This document shows positions 6,013-7,110 of a stretch of DNA of 7,110 nucleotides, one piece after another. This DNA is from an uncultured Neisseria sp. Its GTDB lineage: Bacteria > Pseudomonadota > Gammaproteobacteria > Burkholderiales > Neisseriaceae. A model generated the notes under the pieces. That model ran no database searches. It was given only the letters and a program-made list of their open reading frames with translations, and had not been told where the DNA came from. The position numbers were made by a program, and so were the translations under genes. The first letter of the stretch is position 1. Each line of letters begins with the position of its first letter. Where the stretch lies: contig CAKMQH010000096.1 of NCBI GenBank assembly GCA_927911515.1, forward strand, positions 1-7,110, read 5' to 3'.

Positions 6013-6059
6013 GCTTATTGTGGATTCTCTCTCTATCAGCCTTCATAACTTGGCCTTGT
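5969..6059 (-). ncRNA. Candidate small RNA, about 90 nt, minus strand
   Basis: The prediction rests on a promoter-terminator pair with no protein gene on this strand. The promoter (6094 to 6066) would start RNA near 6059, and the hairpin with T-run stops it near 5969. The 5' half is predicted to be largely single-stranded and purine-rich (GAUAGAGAGAGAAUCC, complement of 6023-6038), the usual place for a pairing seed. The 3' end is a 14-bp stem and U-run as in Hfq-dependent RNAs. An 18-codon ORF with ATG at 6046-6044 and TAG at 5992-5990 lies inside; it has only a poor ribosome site. I do not recognise it as NrrF, AniS or the NmsR sibling RNAs. It is divergent from gntR and convergent with the OsmC-family gene. 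It is purely a sequence-based prediction. Confidence 0.45.
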
Positions 6060-6065
6060 GAGGAT

Positions 6066-6094
6066 ATTGTGCAAGCTTCACTAGAGATTGTCAA
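6066..6094 (-). promoter_or_regulatory. Sigma-70 promoter on minus strand
   Basis: Read on the minus strand, TTGACA (6094-6089) is a consensus -35, followed by a 17-bp spacer and CACAAT (6071-6066), four of six for the -10. It points away from gntR, towards the hairpin at 5969-6012. No minus-strand protein gene lies downstream within the gap. Confidence 0.5.
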
Positions 6095-6098
6095 CAAT
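6087..6098. promoter_or_regulatory. Palindrome, possible GntR operator
   Basis: ATTGT-CA-ACAAT is a perfect palindrome with a 2-bp centre. GntR-family operators generally follow a GT...AC half-site pattern, and here GT and AC flank CA, a two-base gap rather than the three typical of FadR-type sites. It covers the minus-strand -35 and a candidate + strand -35 and lies 142 bp before gntR, a natural position for autoregulation. Confidence 0.4.
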
Positions 6099-6116
6099 TT
6101 TTAATTATATCTTAAT
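6088..6116 (+). promoter_or_regulatory. Candidate gntR promoter
   Basis: TTGTCA (6088-6093) with a 17-bp spacer and CTTAAT (6111-6116) is a moderate sigma-70 match. An alternative is the extended -10 TGCTATATC at 6126-6134. Either leaves a leader of over 95 nt. In the 319-bp gap 5921-6239, besides the listed elements, I see only AT-rich sequence. Confidence 0.35.
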
Positions 6117-6239
6117 CAGATTTTGTGCTATATCGAAATGGAATCAAGCAAAAAGCGATAAGGGGCGGGTTGCTGCCGTTGCAAAATTTCTGTTATTTCA
6201 AACGATATGACACGCCAGACTATGAGGAGAGCTTAAATA

Positions 6240-6956
6240 ATGAATACCGATAACGAAACCCTTCATGCGCCCACCCCTTCTTCCATGATGCCCGCAGGCA
6301 GGCACGATTCGGAGCTGTTCCGCGTTTACGCCCTGATTTTGGACGGCATCACCGATCATGTTTTGCTGCCCGGCAAAAAATTGACCGAATCCGAGCTTTG
6401 CCGCCAGATGGTTTGCTCGCGCAATACCGTGCGCGGCGCGCTGTCCCTGTTGGCACACGACAAAATTGTCGATTTACAGCCCAATCGCGGCGCGTTCGTC
6501 CATGTTCCCGATTTGAAGGAAATGCAGGACGTGTTCAACGCGCGTATCGAAATGGAAAGCATGATTTTGAACCTTCTGTCCGATATGCCCGATTTGGAAA
6601 CCCGCCTCCAGCCGCTTTACACCATGATCGAACGTGAAGAACAGGCATCCGACAGCGGCGACCGCGTGGGTTGGAACCGCCTATCCAACGCCTTCCACGT
6701 CGAACTTGCGCGTCTGATCGACAACCACGTCTTGTTCGATATCATGAACACCCTGTGCGCCCGCTCTTCGCTCATCGTCGCCGTTTTCGATGCGCAGCGT
6801 CATGAAAAACGCGCCATCAACCCCCATACCCATTCCGAACACCGCGAAATTCTCGACCTGCTGGTCAACGGCAAACGTAACCGCGTCGTCAAAGTCATGC
6901 GCAAACACTTAAGCGCGTGCGTGGAGCGTTTGGAACGCAAATACGAAGCGGAATAA
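6240..6956 (+). CDS. GntR family transcriptional regulator, FCD (FadR-type) subfamily
   Basis: A 238-residue DNA-binding regulator. After a disordered first 22 residues comes the winged helix-turn-helix (about 25-90): LPGKKLTESELCRQMVCSRN with the recognition-helix pattern SRNTVRGAL (60-68) and wing NRGAFVHV (82-89). From about 95 is the helical FCD ligand domain, with candidate metal or ligand histidines His153 (AFHVEL), His201 (SEHREIL) and His223 (MRKHL). The position four before His153, often an acidic or Asn ligand, is Ser here, so metal binding may differ. FCD regulators sense small carboxylates or amino/fatty-acid derivatives; the effector here is unknown. It may be a relative of neisserial GdhR, but I cannot confirm that. 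ATG 6240 follows GAGGAGAG (6224-6231). A palindrome at 6087 suggests autoregulation. No target gene is adjacent: upstream the OsmC-family gene is on the same strand, and downstream is an insertion sequence. Confidence 0.9.
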   Translation: MNTDNETLHAPTPSSMMPAGRHDSELFRVYALILDGITDHVLLPGKKLTESELCRQMVCSRNTVRGALSLLAHDKIVDLQPNRGAFVHVPDLKEMQDVFNARIEMESMILNLLSDMPDLETRLQPLYTMIEREEQASDSGDRVGWNRLSNAFHVELARLIDNHVLFDIMNTLCARSSLIVAVFDAQRHEKRAINPHTHSEHREILDLLVNGKRNRVVKVMRKHLSACVERLERKYEAE

Positions 6957-7017
6957 TCCCAATCACGCCAAAAAGGTCGGCGGATTCGCATTTGAAGTGC
7001 AACTTTCCATAACAGAA

Positions 7018-7048
7018 AAAGGCCAGTATGCGGTAGCATACGGCCTTT
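7018..7048 (+). terminator. Hairpin ahead of the transposase start
   Basis: AAAGGCC-A-GTATGC (7018-7031) pairs with GCATACGGCCTTT (7036-7048) around a GGTA loop with one bulged A. It ends 18 nt before the transposase ATG. Only three Ts follow or close the stem, so it may act less as a terminator of gntR than as a structure limiting expression from outside transcripts, as in many insertion sequences. Confidence 0.6.
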
Positions 7049-7066
7049 CCTGCAAGAAAGATTGCC

Positions 7067-7110
7067 ATGAGCTACACACAACTGACCCAAGACGAACGAT
7101 ACCATATCCA
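7067..7110 (+). CDS. IS30-family transposase, N-terminal fragment (cut by window)
   Basis: Translation gives MSYTQLTQDERYHI and then runs off the window. This is the characteristic N-terminus of neisserial IS30-family transposases such as that of IS1655, the start of the helix-turn-helix that binds the terminal repeats. The DDE catalytic domain would lie beyond the window. The ribosome site is weak (AAGAAAG around 7054-7060), as often seen for transposases. Whether the full gene is intact cannot be judged. Confidence 0.8.
   Translation, partial: MSYTQLTQDERYHI

Larger units (their letters stand above)
6991..7110 (+). mobile_element. IS30-family insertion sequence, left end, continues past window
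   Basis: The first 14 codons of an IS30-type transposase and a preceding compact non-coding lead mark an element entering from the right. The outer boundary is not resolved. TTTGAAGTGCAACTTT at 6991-7006 looks like an IS30-family terminal repeat, but without the other end this is a guess. The element lies within about 35 bp of the gntR stop. Confidence 0.65.

Noticed and set aside
1..7110. CRISPR array, tRNA, rRNA, toxin-antitoxin or defence system
   Set aside because: No spaced repeats, cloverleaf or recognisable defence domains were found; the repeats present are uptake sequences and CREEs.

Overview
The window looks like chromosomal DNA from a commensal Neisseria. The 12-mer AGGTCGTCTGAA and its complement recur in almost every intergenic gap, often as inverted pairs. 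From memory this is the DNA-uptake-sequence dialect of the N. mucosa/sicca/macacae group, not the ATGCCGTCTGAA dialect of N. meningitidis and N. gonorrhoeae. Two Correia repeat enclosed elements (CREEs) and the start of a Neisseria-type IS30-family transposase support the same assignment. Species is inferred, not proven.

Layout. Bases 1-139 are a CREE cut by the window edge. It is followed 20 bp later by a glutathione S-transferase gene broken by two compensating single-base indels (160-834). Next come a DUF1877/YfbM-like gene (999-1475), a two-gene overlapping unit of a small zinc-ribbon protein and a small protein with a GGMGSWND motif (1572-2272), and a Cdd1-type helix-hairpin-helix protein (2351-2641). 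A TolC/NodT-type outer-membrane lipoprotein gene broken by one single-base deletion (2717-4098) follows, then an intrinsic terminator. A second, full-length 156-bp CREE (4166-4321) differs from the first at one base over the 139 shared bases and has the same orientation, so the two copies bracket about 4 kb as direct repeats.

Right of it are thiD (thiamin pyrimidine kinase, 4544-5350), a YhfA-like OsmC-family gene (5458-5877), an AT-rich 319-bp gap, an FCD-type GntR regulator gene (6240-6956), and the first 14 codons of an IS30-family transposase (7067 to the window end). All protein genes lie on the + strand. Most are separated by uptake-sequence hairpins, so they are probably mostly single transcription units; the only clear coupling is the ATGA overlap at 1943-1946.

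The most interesting region is 5940-6120. On the minus strand a consensus -35 (TTGACA), a 17-bp spacer and a weaker -10 are followed about 90 nt later by a perfect 14-bp hairpin with a T-run. This predicts an unannotated small RNA of about 90 nt. Its -35 lies in a palindrome (ATTGTCAACAAT) that also supplies a possible -35 for the divergent gntR gene, suggesting a shared operator. No CRISPR array, tRNA, rRNA or defence system was seen.
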